This document shows positions 9,524 through 18,662 of a stretch of DNA of 64,000 nucleotides, piece by piece. Under the pieces are notes generated by a model, which saw only the letters and a list, made by a program, of their open reading frames with translations, was not told the origin of the DNA and did not search any database. This DNA is from an uncultured Psychromonas sp. (GTDB lineage: Bacteria; Pseudomonadota; Gammaproteobacteria; Enterobacterales; Psychromonadaceae), in the NCBI RefSeq assembly GCF_947489755.1, contig NZ_CANLFB010000021.1, positions 21,120 through 85,119 of the forward strand. Direction: 5' to 3'. Numbering within the stretch: the first letter of the stretch is position 1; each line of letters begins with the position of its first letter. A program made the translations under genes and the position numbers.

Positions 9524-10024
9524 TTACGCTCGCAATGCTTTATCACCACGAGCAATACCACAAACGCCGGATCTTACGACTTCAACAATTTCACTTGCAT
9601 CATCCATCGTTGCAATAAAGGCATCTAGTTTCGCACCCGCACCAGTTAATTGAATGGTATACAAGTTCTGAGTGATATCGACAATTTGACCACGATAGAT
9701 ATCACAAGTGCGTTTGACTTCTTCACGCGCTTCACTACCGACAGTACGTACTTTAACCAATAATAATTCACGTTCTACATGTGCACTTTGCGTTAATTCA
9801 GTAACACGTAACACATCAACTAATTTGTGTAGTTGTTTCATCATTTGCTCAAGCTCAGCATGATTAACAACATCTGTTGTGATGGTCATACGAGATAACG
9901 TTTTATCGTTAGTCGGTGATACGGTCAAAGATTCAATGTTATAAGCGCGTTGTGAAAAAAGACCAACAACACGAGACAATGCACCTGATTCGTTTTCTAG
10001 TAAAACAGCTATAATTCTACGCAT
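9524..10024 (-). CDS. ilvH: Acetolactate synthase small (regulatory) subunit
   Basis: The regulatory subunit of acetohydroxyacid synthase III, which gives the enzyme valine sensitivity and stability. The 166 residues begin with an ACT domain ([18 protein letters not shown], then [11 protein letters not shown]) and end in the ALS_ss_C domain ([13 protein letters not shown]). It overlaps ilvI by eight bases, so the two are co-translated. A clear terminator follows. Confidence 0.96.
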   Translation of the reverse strand: MRRIIAVLLENESGALSRVVGLFSQRAYNIESLTVSPTNDKTLSRMTITTDVVNHAELEQMMKQLHKLVDVLRVTELTQSAHVERELLLVKVRTVGSEAREEVKRTCDIYRGQIVDITQNLYTIQLTGAGAKLDAFIATMDDASEIVEVVRSGVCGIARGDKALRA

Positions 10025-11741
10025 CAGTTTTCTCCGTTTTGCTTAGGTACATATCTTCCATACTGCCTGATTTTATTTGCATTGGATAAACGTGTTCTTC
10101 AGGGTCAATTGCGACGTCAACAAATACAACACGATCTTTCAATTCAAATGCACGTGTTAATGCAGGCTCAAGTTCTTCAATTTTATCGACCTTAATGCCG
10201 ATATGATTATATGCTTCAGATAATTTAACAAAATCAGGCACACTATCCATATAAGAATGAGATTGACGACCACCATAGAACATTTTTTGCCACTGTTTTA
10301 CCATACCCAAAGAGCGATTGTTCAATAGTAGGATAACTAGCGGAATGTTGTATTGCATACAAGTAGATAACTCTTGAATATTCATTTGAATAGAGCCATC
10401 ACCCGTTACACATACAACAGGGCGATCTGGGAATGCTATTTTACAACCCATTGCTGCCGGTAAGCCGAAGCCCATCGTGCCTGCACCGCCAGAGTTAATC
10501 CATTGGCGAGGTTCTTTAAATGGGTAATATTGCGCTGCCACCATTTGGTGCTGACCAACGTCAGATGTCACGATTGCATCGCCTTTAGTTACTTTGTATA
10601 AACATTGGATCACTTGTTGCGGTTTGATATGTGTTTCTGATGTTTTGTAAGCAAGACAATCTTTAGCGCGCCATTCATTAATTTGATCCCACCAAGCATT
10701 AATACTTTCACTGTCATTAGTGGCTTGTGTTTCGTCAATAAGATCCAACATTTGCTGTAATACTACTTCCACGCTACCAACGATTGGTAAATCTGCATGG
10801 ATGTTTTTTGAAATAGAGGTTGGGTCAATATCAATGTGCATGATTTTTGCGTGTGGACAGAATTTCTCTACATTGTTTGTTACGCGGTCATCAAAACGCG
10901 CACCACAAGAAAAAATTAAATCTGCATTATGCATTGATTTATTTGCTTCATAATTACCATGCATGCCTAACATACCGATAAACTGTTTGTGCTCACCTGG
11001 GAATGCACCCAACCCCATTAAGGTATTGGTTACCGGCAAGTTTAACTTTTCAGCAAGTTCTAATACTTGTTTTGATGCATTAGCAATAATAGCGCCACCA
11101 CCAACATATAAAACAGGTTTTCTAGCACTTAATAATGCTGCAACAGCACGTTTTATTTGCCCTTTATGACCGCTTAATGTCGGATTATATGAGCGTAAGC
11201 TGACACTTTCAGGATATTCATAAGGAAATTTGTTCAGTGGGTTTTGCACATCTTTTGGCAATTCGATAACCACTGGACCCGGTCGACCTGTTGAAGCAAT
11301 ATAAAATGCTTTTTTGATCGCCATTGGAATTTCTTCAGCAGTGCGGCATGAAAAGCTGTGTTTTACGACGGGACGAGAAACACCGATCATATCGGTTTCT
11401 TGGAATGCATCGTCGCCAATCCAGAAAGTAGGTACTTGACCTGATAAGACAACTAATGGAATTGAATCCATGTAAGCTGTTGCAATACCGGTAATACAGT
11501 TTGTAGCACCTGGCCCAGCTGTTACTAATACACAACCGACTTTACCCGTTGAACGTGAATAAGCATCAGCCATGTGTACAGCAGCTTGCTCATGACGAAC
11601 TAGATAATGTTCAATTTTGTCTGATTGGAAGATGGCGTCGTAAATATCTAATACTGAACCGCCGGGGTAGCCAAAGATATGTTCTATACCTTCGTCCTGT
11701 AGAGAGCGCACAACCATTTCTGCGCCTGAGAGCATTTCCAT
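10017..11741 (-). CDS. ilvI: Acetolactate synthase large (catalytic) subunit
   Basis: A thiamine-diphosphate enzyme that makes acetolactate or acetohydroxybutyrate at the head of branched-chain amino acid synthesis. The 574-residue product has the N-terminal TPP domain with the catalytic Glu in [13 protein letters not shown], a central FAD-type domain, and the C-terminal TPP domain with the metal motif [14 protein letters not shown]. The quality matches the IlvI/AHAS III type. Operon ilvIH. Confidence 0.96.
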   Translation of the reverse strand: MEMLSGAEMVVRSLQDEGIEHIFGYPGGSVLDIYDAIFQSDKIEHYLVRHEQAAVHMADAYSRSTGKVGCVLVTAGPGATNCITGIATAYMDSIPLVVLSGQVPTFWIGDDAFQETDMIGVSRPVVKHSFSCRTAEEIPMAIKKAFYIASTGRPGPVVIELPKDVQNPLNKFPYEYPESVSLRSYNPTLSGHKGQIKRAVAALLSARKPVLYVGGGAIIANASKQVLELAEKLNLPVTNTLMGLGAFPGEHKQFIGMLGMHGNYEANKSMHNADLIFSCGARFDDRVTNNVEKFCPHAKIMHIDIDPTSISKNIHADLPIVGSVEVVLQQMLDLIDETQATNDSESINAWWDQINEWRAKDCLAYKTSETHIKPQQVIQCLYKVTKGDAIVTSDVGQHQMVAAQYYPFKEPRQWINSGGAGTMGFGLPAAMGCKIAFPDRPVVCVTGDGSIQMNIQELSTCMQYNIPLVILLLNNRSLGMVKQWQKMFYGGRQSHSYMDSVPDFVKLSEAYNHIGIKVDKIEELEPALTRAFELKDRVVFVDVAIDPEEHVYPMQIKSGSMEDMYLSKTEKTDA

Positions 11742-12256
11742 AATTTGTATCCTTATACAATCGGTTAATTGCGTCGTTTTCTACCTGTATCGGGTAGAAG
11801 CAACCTTGTTTAAATGAGCTTTTAACTTTACGTTAATGAAAATAAAATGCATCTAAAAAATCGATTTTTATGATGTTTTTTTACACTTATTTGTTGTGTT
11901 GCAGATTTTAAGCCTTAACTCTATTAATTGTGACTGACTATTTATAAATATTCTTTTGTGGATAGTTTGTTAGCCGTCATCATGAGTTCTATTACTTAAT
12001 CCGTTAAGTGATTTTATTATTTTTAACCTTATTACGTGAATCTCGGGGTTGATACTTTTTATGTATTAACGATAATCCAAATCAGCTTAAGAAACGTATC
12101 TGAAATAGGTAACTTACAGATTGCTTATATATAAGCCTGACTTTGCTTAATAAAAGCTGGACTAACTGGCTATTAATTTTGATTGTTCTCTATTTATTTC
12201 ATAGATAATTGGTTAAAATTCGCCTCTTTTTACGAATATATTAATAGTGAGCCTCA
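11742..12256. other. Divergent region between ilvIH and prfB
   Basis: A 515-base AT-rich region holding both promoters. On the ilvI side a small stem CTACC/GGTAG lies about 40 bases before the start; no leader peptide rich in branched-chain codons was found. Lrp control is known for ilvIH in enterics but no site is claimed here. The prfB side is described in the promoter entry. Confidence 0.5.
12179..12207 (+). promoter_or_regulatory. Candidate prfB-lysS promoter
   Basis: TTGATT, a 17-base spacer and TAGATA, ending 50 bases before the prfB ATG. The boxes are imperfect; AT richness makes chance matches likely. Confidence 0.35.
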
Positions 12257-13355
12257 ATGTTTGAAGTAAATCCTATTCTTAATCAACTTAAAGACCTAAC
12301 TGAGCGTGCTGAAATGCTTAGGGGGTACCTTTGACTACGACGCCAAAGTAGAGCGACTTGAAGAAGTTAGCCGTGAACTTGAATCGTCTGAAGTTTGGAA
12401 CGATCCTGAGCATGCACAAGCATTAGGAAAAGAACGCAGTAGCCTTGAATTAATAGTGAAAACCATTGATGCATTAACAGAAGGTACTGACGAAATTGAG
12501 ATGCTAGTCGAAATGGCTGTCGAAGAAAGTGATCAAGATAGTTTTGATGAAGCTATTAAAGAAGCCAATGATCTTGAAAAGCAACTTGAAGTGCTAGAGT
12601 TTCGTCGTATGTTTTCAGGTAAACAAGATGCGTGTTCTTGTTATCTTGATATTCAATCAGGCTCTGGTGGTACTGAAGCACAGGATTGGGCGAATATGCT
12701 GCTACGTATGTATTTACGTTGGGGCGAAGCAAACGGATATAAAACAGAATTAATGGAAGCAACACCGGGCGATGTCGCTGGTATTAAAGGTGCGACTATT
12801 CGCTTTAGCGGGGAATATGCTTATGGTTGGTTACGTACAGAAACAGGCGTACATCGTTTAGTCCGTAAATCGCCATTCGATTCATCGGGTAAACGTCATA
12901 CCTCTTTTGCCTCTGCGTTTATTTACCCTGAAATTGATGACAACATCGATATTCAAATTAACCCAGCGGATTTACGCATTGACGTTTATCGTGCATCGGG
13001 GGCGGGTGGTCAGCATGTTAATACAACCGAATCTGCGGTTCGTATTACGCATGTACCCACTAATATAGTGGTGCAGTGTCAGAATGACCGTTCGCAACAT
13101 AAAAATAAAGACCAAGCGATGAAGCAACTTCGTGCAAAACTTTATGAGCATGAAGTACAATTGCAAAATGTAGAAAAACAAATTAATGAAGATGGTAAGT
13201 CGGATATTGGCTGGGGTAGTCAGATTCGTTCATACGTATTAGATGACTCGCGTATTAAAGATTTGCGTACGGGTGTTGAAAATCGTAATACTCAAGTTGT
13301 ATTAGATGGCGATTTAAATAAATTTATTGAAGCAAGCCTGAAATCTGGGTTGTAA
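12257..13355 (+). CDS. prfB: Peptide chain release factor 2 (programmed +1 frameshift)
   Basis: RF2 recognises UGA and UAA and releases the peptide. Translation starts at ATG 12257, reads 25 codons to the in-frame TGA at 12332-12334, shifts +1 and continues from GAC (12333) to TAA at 13353-13355. The total is 365 residues, the E. coli length. The SPF anticodon-like tripeptide (RKSPFDSS) and GGQ motif ([10 protein letters not shown]) are present. The residue before SGAGGQ is Ala, the common form, unlike the Thr of E. coli K-12. A gene model that ignores the shift would start at 12306 and lose the N-terminus. Confidence 0.97.
12317..12335 (+). promoter_or_regulatory. prfB autoregulatory +1 frameshift site
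   Basis: CTTAGGGGGTACCTTTGAC: an internal SD (AGGGGG, 12320-12325) three bases before the slippery CTT (12329-12331) and the UGA stop. Low RF2 lets tRNA-Leu slip from CUU to UUU. It is the classic RF2 feedback element. Confidence 0.97.
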
Positions 13356-13449
13356 ATAAAGCAAATAGTAGAAGCTTTACACTAACGTATTTTGTGTAAG
13401 GCTCATTTAGAAACAAATTATGTAAGACACTAAACCGATAGGAACTATC

Positions 13450-14967
13450 ATGTCAGAGCAAAACCAAGCAGAAGCACCACAAGAAGAGTTGAACGATATT
13501 TTAGCTGCACGTCTAGAAAAATTAGATGCTATGCGTGAAAAGGGACAAGCATTCCCGAATGATTTCCGTCGTAAAAATATCTCAGATGAACTGCATAAGC
13601 TTTATGACGAAAAGAGTAAAGAAGAGCTAGAAGAGTTAGCCATTGAAGTGAGCATTGCTGGTCGTATGATGACACGTCGTATTATGGGTAAAGCAAGTTT
13701 TGCGACTATTCAAGATATGGGCGGTCAAGTTCAAGTTTACGTTGCACGTGATAACTTAGCTGAAGGTTTTTACAATACTGAATTCAAAAAATGGGATTTA
13801 GGCGATATTGTGGGCGCTACAGGTGTTTTATTTAAAACTAAAACAGACGAGCTAAGTATTAAAGTATCAGAAATCCGTATTCTGACTAAAGCACTACGTC
13901 CATTGCCAGACAAGTTCCACGGTTTATCTGATACTGAAGCTTGTTATCGTCAACGTTACCTTGACTTAATTGCCAATGAATCATCACGTAAAACATTTAT
14001 TTTACGTAACAAAATCGTAACGGCTATTCGTACTTACTTAAATGAACGTAATTTCATGGAAGTAGAAACGCCAATGTTACAAGCCATTCCTGGTGGCGCA
14101 ACTGCACGTCCATTTGAAACATTTCATAATGCATTAGATTTACCAATGTATTTGCGTATTGCACCAGAATTAAATCTTAAGCGTTTAGTGGTTGGTGGTT
14201 TTGAGCGTGTATTCGAAATTAACCGTAGTTTCCGTAACGAAGGTGTTTCAACGCGTCATAACCCTGAATTTACCATGATTGAGTTTTACCAAGCCTACGC
14301 TGATTACATTGATCTAATGAACTTAACAGAAGACATGTTACGTACTATTACAGAAAATGTATTAGGTTCAAGCATTGTTAAATACGGTGAAGAAACGTTT
14401 GATTTTGGTAAGCCTTTCATTCGCTTAACAATGAAAGAGTCAATCCTTGAATACAATGAAGGTATTGAAGCATCTGAGCTAGATAGCATGGAAGGCTTAC
14501 AAGCACTTGCTAAGCGTTTAGAAATTCATTTAAAAGATAGCTGGGGCGAAGGTAAAGTCTTAACTGAGATCTTTGAAGAGACTGCTGAGCACAAACTAAT
14601 GCAACCAACGTTCATTACTGCTTACCCTGCAGAAGTATCACCATTAGCACGTCGTAATGACGATAACCCAGACGTAACAGATCGTTTTGAGTTCTTCGTG
14701 GGTGGTCGTGAGTTAGCCAATGGTTTCTCTGAGTTAAACGACTCACAAGATCAAGCACAACGTTTCATGGACCAAGTTGCACAGAAAGAATCGGGTGATG
14801 ACGAAGCAATGTTCTACGATGCAGATTACATCACTGCACTAGAGCACGGTTTACCGCCAACAGCGGGTGAAGGTATTGGTATCGATCGTTTAGTGATGTT
14901 GTTTACTGACAGCCATACGATTCGTGACGTATTACTATTCCCACACATGCGCCCACAATCTAAATAA
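13450..14967 (+). CDS. lysS: Lysyl-tRNA synthetase (class II)
   Basis: Charges tRNA-Lys. The 505 residues comprise an N-terminal OB-fold anticodon-binding domain (about 65-150, [16 protein letters not shown]) and the class II catalytic core: motif 2 [15 protein letters not shown] and motif 3 [12 protein letters not shown]. It is preceded by a fair SD (AGGAAC). It lies 94 bases after prfB, as in E. coli, so the two are probably co-transcribed. The gap contains a weak hairpin (GCTTTACAC/GTGTAAGGC). Confidence 0.97.
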   Translation: MSEQNQAEAPQEELNDILAARLEKLDAMREKGQAFPNDFRRKNISDELHKLYDEKSKEELEELAIEVSIAGRMMTRRIMGKASFATIQDMGGQVQVYVARDNLAEGFYNTEFKKWDLGDIVGATGVLFKTKTDELSIKVSEIRILTKALRPLPDKFHGLSDTEACYRQRYLDLIANESSRKTFILRNKIVTAIRTYLNERNFMEVETPMLQAIPGGATARPFETFHNALDLPMYLRIAPELNLKRLVVGGFERVFEINRSFRNEGVSTRHNPEFTMIEFYQAYADYIDLMNLTEDMLRTITENVLGSSIVKYGEETFDFGKPFIRLTMKESILEYNEGIEASELDSMEGLQALAKRLEIHLKDSWGEGKVLTEIFEETAEHKLMQPTFITAYPAEVSPLARRNDDNPDVTDRFEFFVGGRELANGFSELNDSQDQAQRFMDQVAQKESGDDEAMFYDADYITALEHGLPPTAGEGIGIDRLVMLFTDSHTIRDVLLFPHMRPQSK

Positions 14968-15544
14968 TAAGTGCACTTTATTATTTAATATTTAGTACTT
15001 ATTACTTTTATTATTTAGTGCTTATTATTTAAGAGAACTAAGCCTCGATTTTCGAGGCTTTTTTTTGCCTGTTATTTATGCAGAGAATGATTGCCGATAT
15101 TTCATTTAATGGTTATTTTCTTTCATAAAAGAACCACATTCTCATTTAAAAAAATTAATACCATTAATTATTTCTGTTATGTCTGATTGGCTATTTCATC
15201 ATTTTAATGAATATTAAAATGAAAGCATTCATGTCTAAGTTTCATCTTCTTTAAATGCTTTACTTTTAAATAATTGATTTTTAATGCGTTAAGGAATAAA
15301 TACTCAGTTTCTTGTCATATCCTTTATATATTAAGTACTTATTTTTTTTATAAACAATATCAAAAGCACTTAACAAACTTATCTTTATTCATGTTTTTCT
15401 TGAAATTTTCATGAAATGGCCTGGGTCTTTTAAAGCGACAGTAACTTACATTCAATTAATAACGAGTTGTTGTTTACAGCTTTTTTACTCATAACTTGTT
15501 TTTAAAACATAACGTATTAACCCAACATATTAAGGTCAATTACC
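14968..15544. other. Intergenic region between lysS and the Cys-rich gene
   Basis: Contains short direct repeats of TTATTTAGTxCTTATTA (14980-15030) and the lysS terminator. After that comes about 475 bases of AT-rich DNA that must carry the promoter of the Cys-rich gene. No ORF or RNA gene was recognised. Confidence 0.5.
15040..15066 (+). terminator. Terminator of prfB-lysS
   Basis: AGCCTCGA/TCGAGGCT stem with a three-base loop and eight T. Confidence 0.92.
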
Positions 15545-15823
15545 ATGAAAAAAATATTAAAAAATAAACCTGCTATCATCGCTGCTAGTCTTGTCACTGC
15601 TGCTTTAACTATTAATCCTGCATATGCTGGATGCGGTGCTTCTTGTGATGCTTTCTGTTCGCCTTGTTCTGCTAACGTGACTAAAGTGGTTAACCCATGT
15701 GCCGTTAAGAACCCATGTGCAATTAAAAGCAACCCTTGCGCAGCAAAGAATCCTTGTGCGGCTAAAAATCCATGTGCAGCAAAGAACCCTTGCGCGGCTA
15801 AAAACCCTTGTGCAGCTAAATAA
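15545..15823 (+). CDS. Secreted Cys-rich NPCAAK-repeat protein
   Basis: A 92-residue protein I do not recognise as a characterised family. It has a signal peptide ending NPAYA (about residue 28), a short Cys-rich stretch GCGASCDAFCSPCSA, and then tandem hexapeptides: NPCAVK, NPCAIKS and five NPCAAK. There are eleven Cys in the mature part and a Lys at the end of each repeat. Start ATG 15545 with AAGG upstream. The repetitive Cys suggests metal binding, or a substrate for modification like the low-complexity RiPP metallophore precursors; this is inference, since no modifying enzyme of a known type is adjacent. Confidence 0.8.
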   Translation: MKKILKNKPAIIAASLVTAALTINPAYAGCGASCDAFCSPCSANVTKVVNPCAVKNPCAIKSNPCAAKNPCAAKNPCAAKNPCAAKNPCAAK

Positions 15824-15884
15824 TGCCAATCATAATGATTTAACTTAATTGGTATAAGTACTTCATTAGTTAATTGATTGTCGG

Positions 15885-15950
15885 AAAACAACGCATCCTA
15901 ATAAACGTTTTGCTATAACATTTTACTAGAATGCGTTGTTTTATTTTTTT
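15885..15950 (+). terminator. Long hairpin terminator or attenuator between the Cys-rich and His-rich genes
   Basis: A 12-bp perfect stem AAAACAACGCAT/ATGCGTTGTTTT with a 34-base loop, followed by ATTTTTTT. It ends only 25 bases before the ATG of the next gene, so it could attenuate read-through into that gene. Confidence 0.75.
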
Positions 15951-15975
15951 CACTTTTAATATTGAGTTTTATATT

Positions 15976-16725
15976 ATGAATAAAATATCCTGGTCTGCTT
16001 GTGAAAAAAATATTCCTCTAGAAGCACCTTTGTTAGGTTCAATTGAATATATTGATAGCCTATTAGTCGCTGCAAAAAAAGTAAAAGAATGTCATCGCCT
16101 TTTAGATAAAGGTGGGATTAATATTGTTAGTGAATTACTTAAAGGGCAGGGGACATTTTATCAGCTAAACCATTATCCTGAAGAAGATGTGTATGACAAT
16201 GAAACGCATAGCCAATATTATTATCATAACCACCGAGGTATAGAGGCTGAACATGGTCATTTCCATACTTTTTTACGTTCGCCATCCATTCCCGAATCAA
16301 TTAAGCCGATGGAAGGGTTTATGCGCTCAGAGCCATGGCCATTAGACGATAAAGCATTAGCGCATTTTGTTTGCATCTCAATGGATGATGAAGGTTTGCC
16401 TATTGGTTTCTTTGCCGTCAACAGATGGGTCTCTGCACAAACATGGTATTCAGCTAAAGATACTATTGCCTTATTGGATCGCTTTTGTATCGATCATGCT
16501 TACCCTAACTTAGTCGTAAACCAATGGTTATCAGCGATGTTTATTTTGTTTAGGCCGCATATTGTTGCTTTATTAGAGCATAGAGACAAAGTGATAGAGT
16601 TTATGCATAAAAAAAATCCGCAGGTTGATGTGTTGGAAGATCGTGAATTAGATATGACAGGTTCATTTTCAATTACAGTGGATGAGTGGATACAACAATT
16701 AACAGAGAAAGCTGACACTGCCTAA
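15976..16725 (+). CDS. Conserved protein of unknown function, His/Tyr-rich core (possibly DUF6969)
   Basis: A 249-residue soluble protein without signal peptide. The core reads YPEEDVYDNETHSQYYYHNH, then EAEHGHFHTFLR, and later FVCISMDDEGLPIGFFAVNRW. The clustered His (HSQYYYHNH, EHGHFH) suggest a metal site. I believe this matches the uncharacterised DUF6969 family but cannot check it. ATG 15976 is preferred: the in-frame ATG at 15931 lies in the 3' arm of the preceding hairpin. The SD is weak. Its position right after the secreted Cys-rich repeat gene suggests a functional link. Confidence 0.72.
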   Translation: MNKISWSACEKNIPLEAPLLGSIEYIDSLLVAAKKVKECHRLLDKGGINIVSELLKGQGTFYQLNHYPEEDVYDNETHSQYYYHNHRGIEAEHGHFHTFLRSPSIPESIKPMEGFMRSEPWPLDDKALAHFVCISMDDEGLPIGFFAVNRWVSAQTWYSAKDTIALLDRFCIDHAYPNLVVNQWLSAMFILFRPHIVALLEHRDKVIEFMHKKNPQVDVLEDRELDMTGSFSITVDEWIQQLTEKADTA

Positions 16726-17070
16726 TATTAACCACATTAATTAGCAGGGCTATTTTTTGTTATATATTTTCTTGTTATAAATGTCGCAAAGGGATAATCA
16801 TCAAAGCATTAATATCTTTTGGTTAATTCCCCTGACAGACGAATATTGAAGTTCCTATTTCAACGCCCTCAATTTCCGCTTTAAACGAAGTTATTTTTCC
16901 GTGAAAAATGTAGCTCTCTTATTTAATAGTGTTGATATGACGCTATCTAAATCATTTTTATTATCGAAGATGGTATTAATATGATGTACTAAAGTGAAAT
17001 GATTTTTTTGTCGAAGAGAGGGTAAGTAAGCTAGGTAATAATATGCTACCTAGCTCTGTTTTTATAACGA
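16726..17070. other. Intergenic region holding dispersed repeat copy 1
   Basis: Most of this region is the dispersed repeat described at 16773-16915; the rest is AT-rich with no gene seen. Confidence 0.6.
16773..16915 (+). repeat. Dispersed intergenic repeat (about 145 bp), copy 1
   Basis: Shares blocks with copies at 20262-20375, 21236-21379 (reversed) and 23237-23385: GTTxTAAATxTCGxAAAGGGA, GGTTAATTCxCC, GACAGACGA, TCAATTTxCGCTTTAAAC and TTATTTTTCC. It is non-coding. Confidence 0.7.
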
Positions 17071-17535
17071 CTAAGAAAAACTAAGCTTGTCTTGTAGTTG
17101 TTCAATAAAGTGATTTAAGCCCGCTTCATCTATTTCATTAAAACGTTCTGTTACAGGACTATCAATATCTAATACTGCTATCGTTTTACCATTATAATTA
17201 ATAGGAACAACAATTTCTGATTGGCTTGCTGCATCACAAGCAATATGACCTGGAAATTCATGCACGTCAGCGATACGTTGAGTTGTATTAGTGCTAAATG
17301 CTTTACCACAAACGCCTTTATCTAAGTCGATACGCACGCAAGCAACATTACCTTGGAATGGACCCAATACAAGTTGGTCTCCTTTTAATAAATAAAAACC
17401 TACCCAATTTATGTTGGATAAATTCATATTAAGCAATGCACTGATATTAGACAGGTTTGCTATTAAGTCATTCTCATCTTCTATAAGTGCAATGGCTTGT
17501 TTGGTGAGTAATTGGTAGTCGGCTAATGTTTTCAT
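17071..17535 (-). CDS. msrC: Free methionine-(R)-sulfoxide reductase (GAF domain)
   Basis: Reduces free Met-R-sulfoxide, part of oxidative-damage repair. The 154-residue product is a single GAF domain with the fRMsr signatures NWVGFYLLKGDQLVLGPFQG, ACVRIDLDKGVCGKAF and FPGHIACDAASQSEI. The three conserved cysteines (in ACVR, GVCG and ACDA) that form the catalytic and resolving set are all present. Family length is usual. It stands alone. Confidence 0.92.
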   Translation of the reverse strand: MKTLADYQLLTKQAIALIEDENDLIANLSNISALLNMNLSNINWVGFYLLKGDQLVLGPFQGNVACVRIDLDKGVCGKAFSTNTTQRIADVHEFPGHIACDAASQSEIVVPINYNGKTIAVLDIDSPVTERFNEIDEAGLNHFIEQLQDKLSFS

Positions 17536-17750
17536 TTTTACCTGCTTCTTAATTAATTATATAGAGAGAATAAATATTTTTATCATTAACGCAAGAGAGA
17601 ATTAAGTCTGATTAGGAGGGATTAATGAGAAATAAAAAAATTTTTTAATAAAATGGAACTTTTTATTAAAAATTCTTTTTTTATGCACATTTTTTACACA
17701 TTCATTGTTTATTCTATCGTTCTTGGTTTTAGTCTTATAGGATTTTCTAA

Positions 17751-18038
17751 ATGAAACAATGTTCAAAAGTTTTACTTGCTTTCGCTCTTTCTGTTGGTTT
17801 TATAGGGCAAAGTTATGCTGCCGATTCTGATCAAGGAAGTCGTCCTCAGGGTGGTCCTCCTGCTTTCTCATCGATCGATAGTGATGGTGACGGCGAAATT
17901 AGTTTTAGTGAGTTTTCATCTAAAGAAATCCCACAAGGTGATCATCAAACTATCTTTGATGAAATCGATTCAAATGGCGATGGCGTTATTACTGAAAGTG
18001 AATTTAGTAGTCACAAGCCACCTCGTCCACAGAATTAA
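17751..18038 (+). CDS. Secreted EF-hand calcium-binding protein
   Basis: A 95-residue protein with a signal peptide (cleavage after YAA, about residue 24) and two EF-hand loops: DSDGDGEISFSEF and DSNGDGVITESEF. The flanks are Pro/Arg/Gly-rich (SRPQGGPPAF; KPPRPQN). It should bind calcium in the periplasm. It lies upstream of a sensor kinase whose periplasmic domain is also rich in RPP/PPGG, so it may be a target or partner of that system (inference). Confidence 0.88.
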   Translation: MKQCSKVLLAFALSVGFIGQSYAADSDQGSRPQGGPPAFSSIDSDGDGEISFSEFSSKEIPQGDHQTIFDEIDSNGDGVITESEFSSHKPPRPQN

Positions 18039-18662
18039 TAATTTAGACAGCTATTGCGAACAGTCATTTTGATTGAGCTAGGTTGTCTGCATATTATTAA
18101 TACTTTTTACAGTTACATTATGTCACTGTAAAAATAAAAATAAGTACTTTCCATCTAGATCTTAAAGGAAAGACACATGACTAAATAAGTATGGAAGGAG
18201 GCGTAAGATCTCCTCCGTATTTATCTTCATCATATCGTACAACGTAAATTACTTTTTAATGTAAATTAACTTTGTGCTTTATGATGGGAAATTGGTATCG
18301 ATCAGGGTGATTCGACTATCAATACTGCTACATAATTTTGTAATAGTATATTTTATAGGTAAACCCGTTAGTCTTTAAAAATACTAACGGGTTTATTTTT
18401 ATAATGTGCTTGCAGAACCTACTAAGTAAACTTCAATAGTTATTCTTCTCTATATCGACTTACCATTCAGGTACGAAACTCTCCAAACGATGATGTGAAT
18501 AGATTCTAGGTAGAAAGAGGAAGTGTTAACAGGTATATATTATTTTAAAACCTACTTATTCAGTATGTTGAATGATTAACTACTTGTTAATTTCTTGTGA
18601 AATCGCAAGATGGGTTAATATCGTTTCCTTAATTTAAAAAAACACCGTATTACAAGCATGAG
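18039..18662. other. 624-base gap with several stem-loops; possible structured RNA
   Basis: Contains TTTTTACAGT/ACTGTAAAAA (18104-18134), CTTTCC/GGAAAG (18147-18172), GGAGG/CCTCC (about 18197-18215) and a strong terminator at 18361-18400. No ORF with coding character. The last part (18400-18662) should hold the promoter of the sensor kinase. Confidence 0.5.
18361..18400 (+). terminator. Orphan Rho-independent terminator
   Basis: Twelve-bp stem AAACCCGTTAGT/ACTAACGGGTTT followed by ATTTTT. It lies 323 bases past the EF-hand stop, so it ends either a long 3' UTR or a separate small RNA. Confidence 0.85.

Noticed and set aside
9446..9540. Sigma-54 promoter for pspG
   Set aside because: TTTGCA is present but no GG stands at the required -24 distance; the sequence is better explained as the ilvIH terminator.
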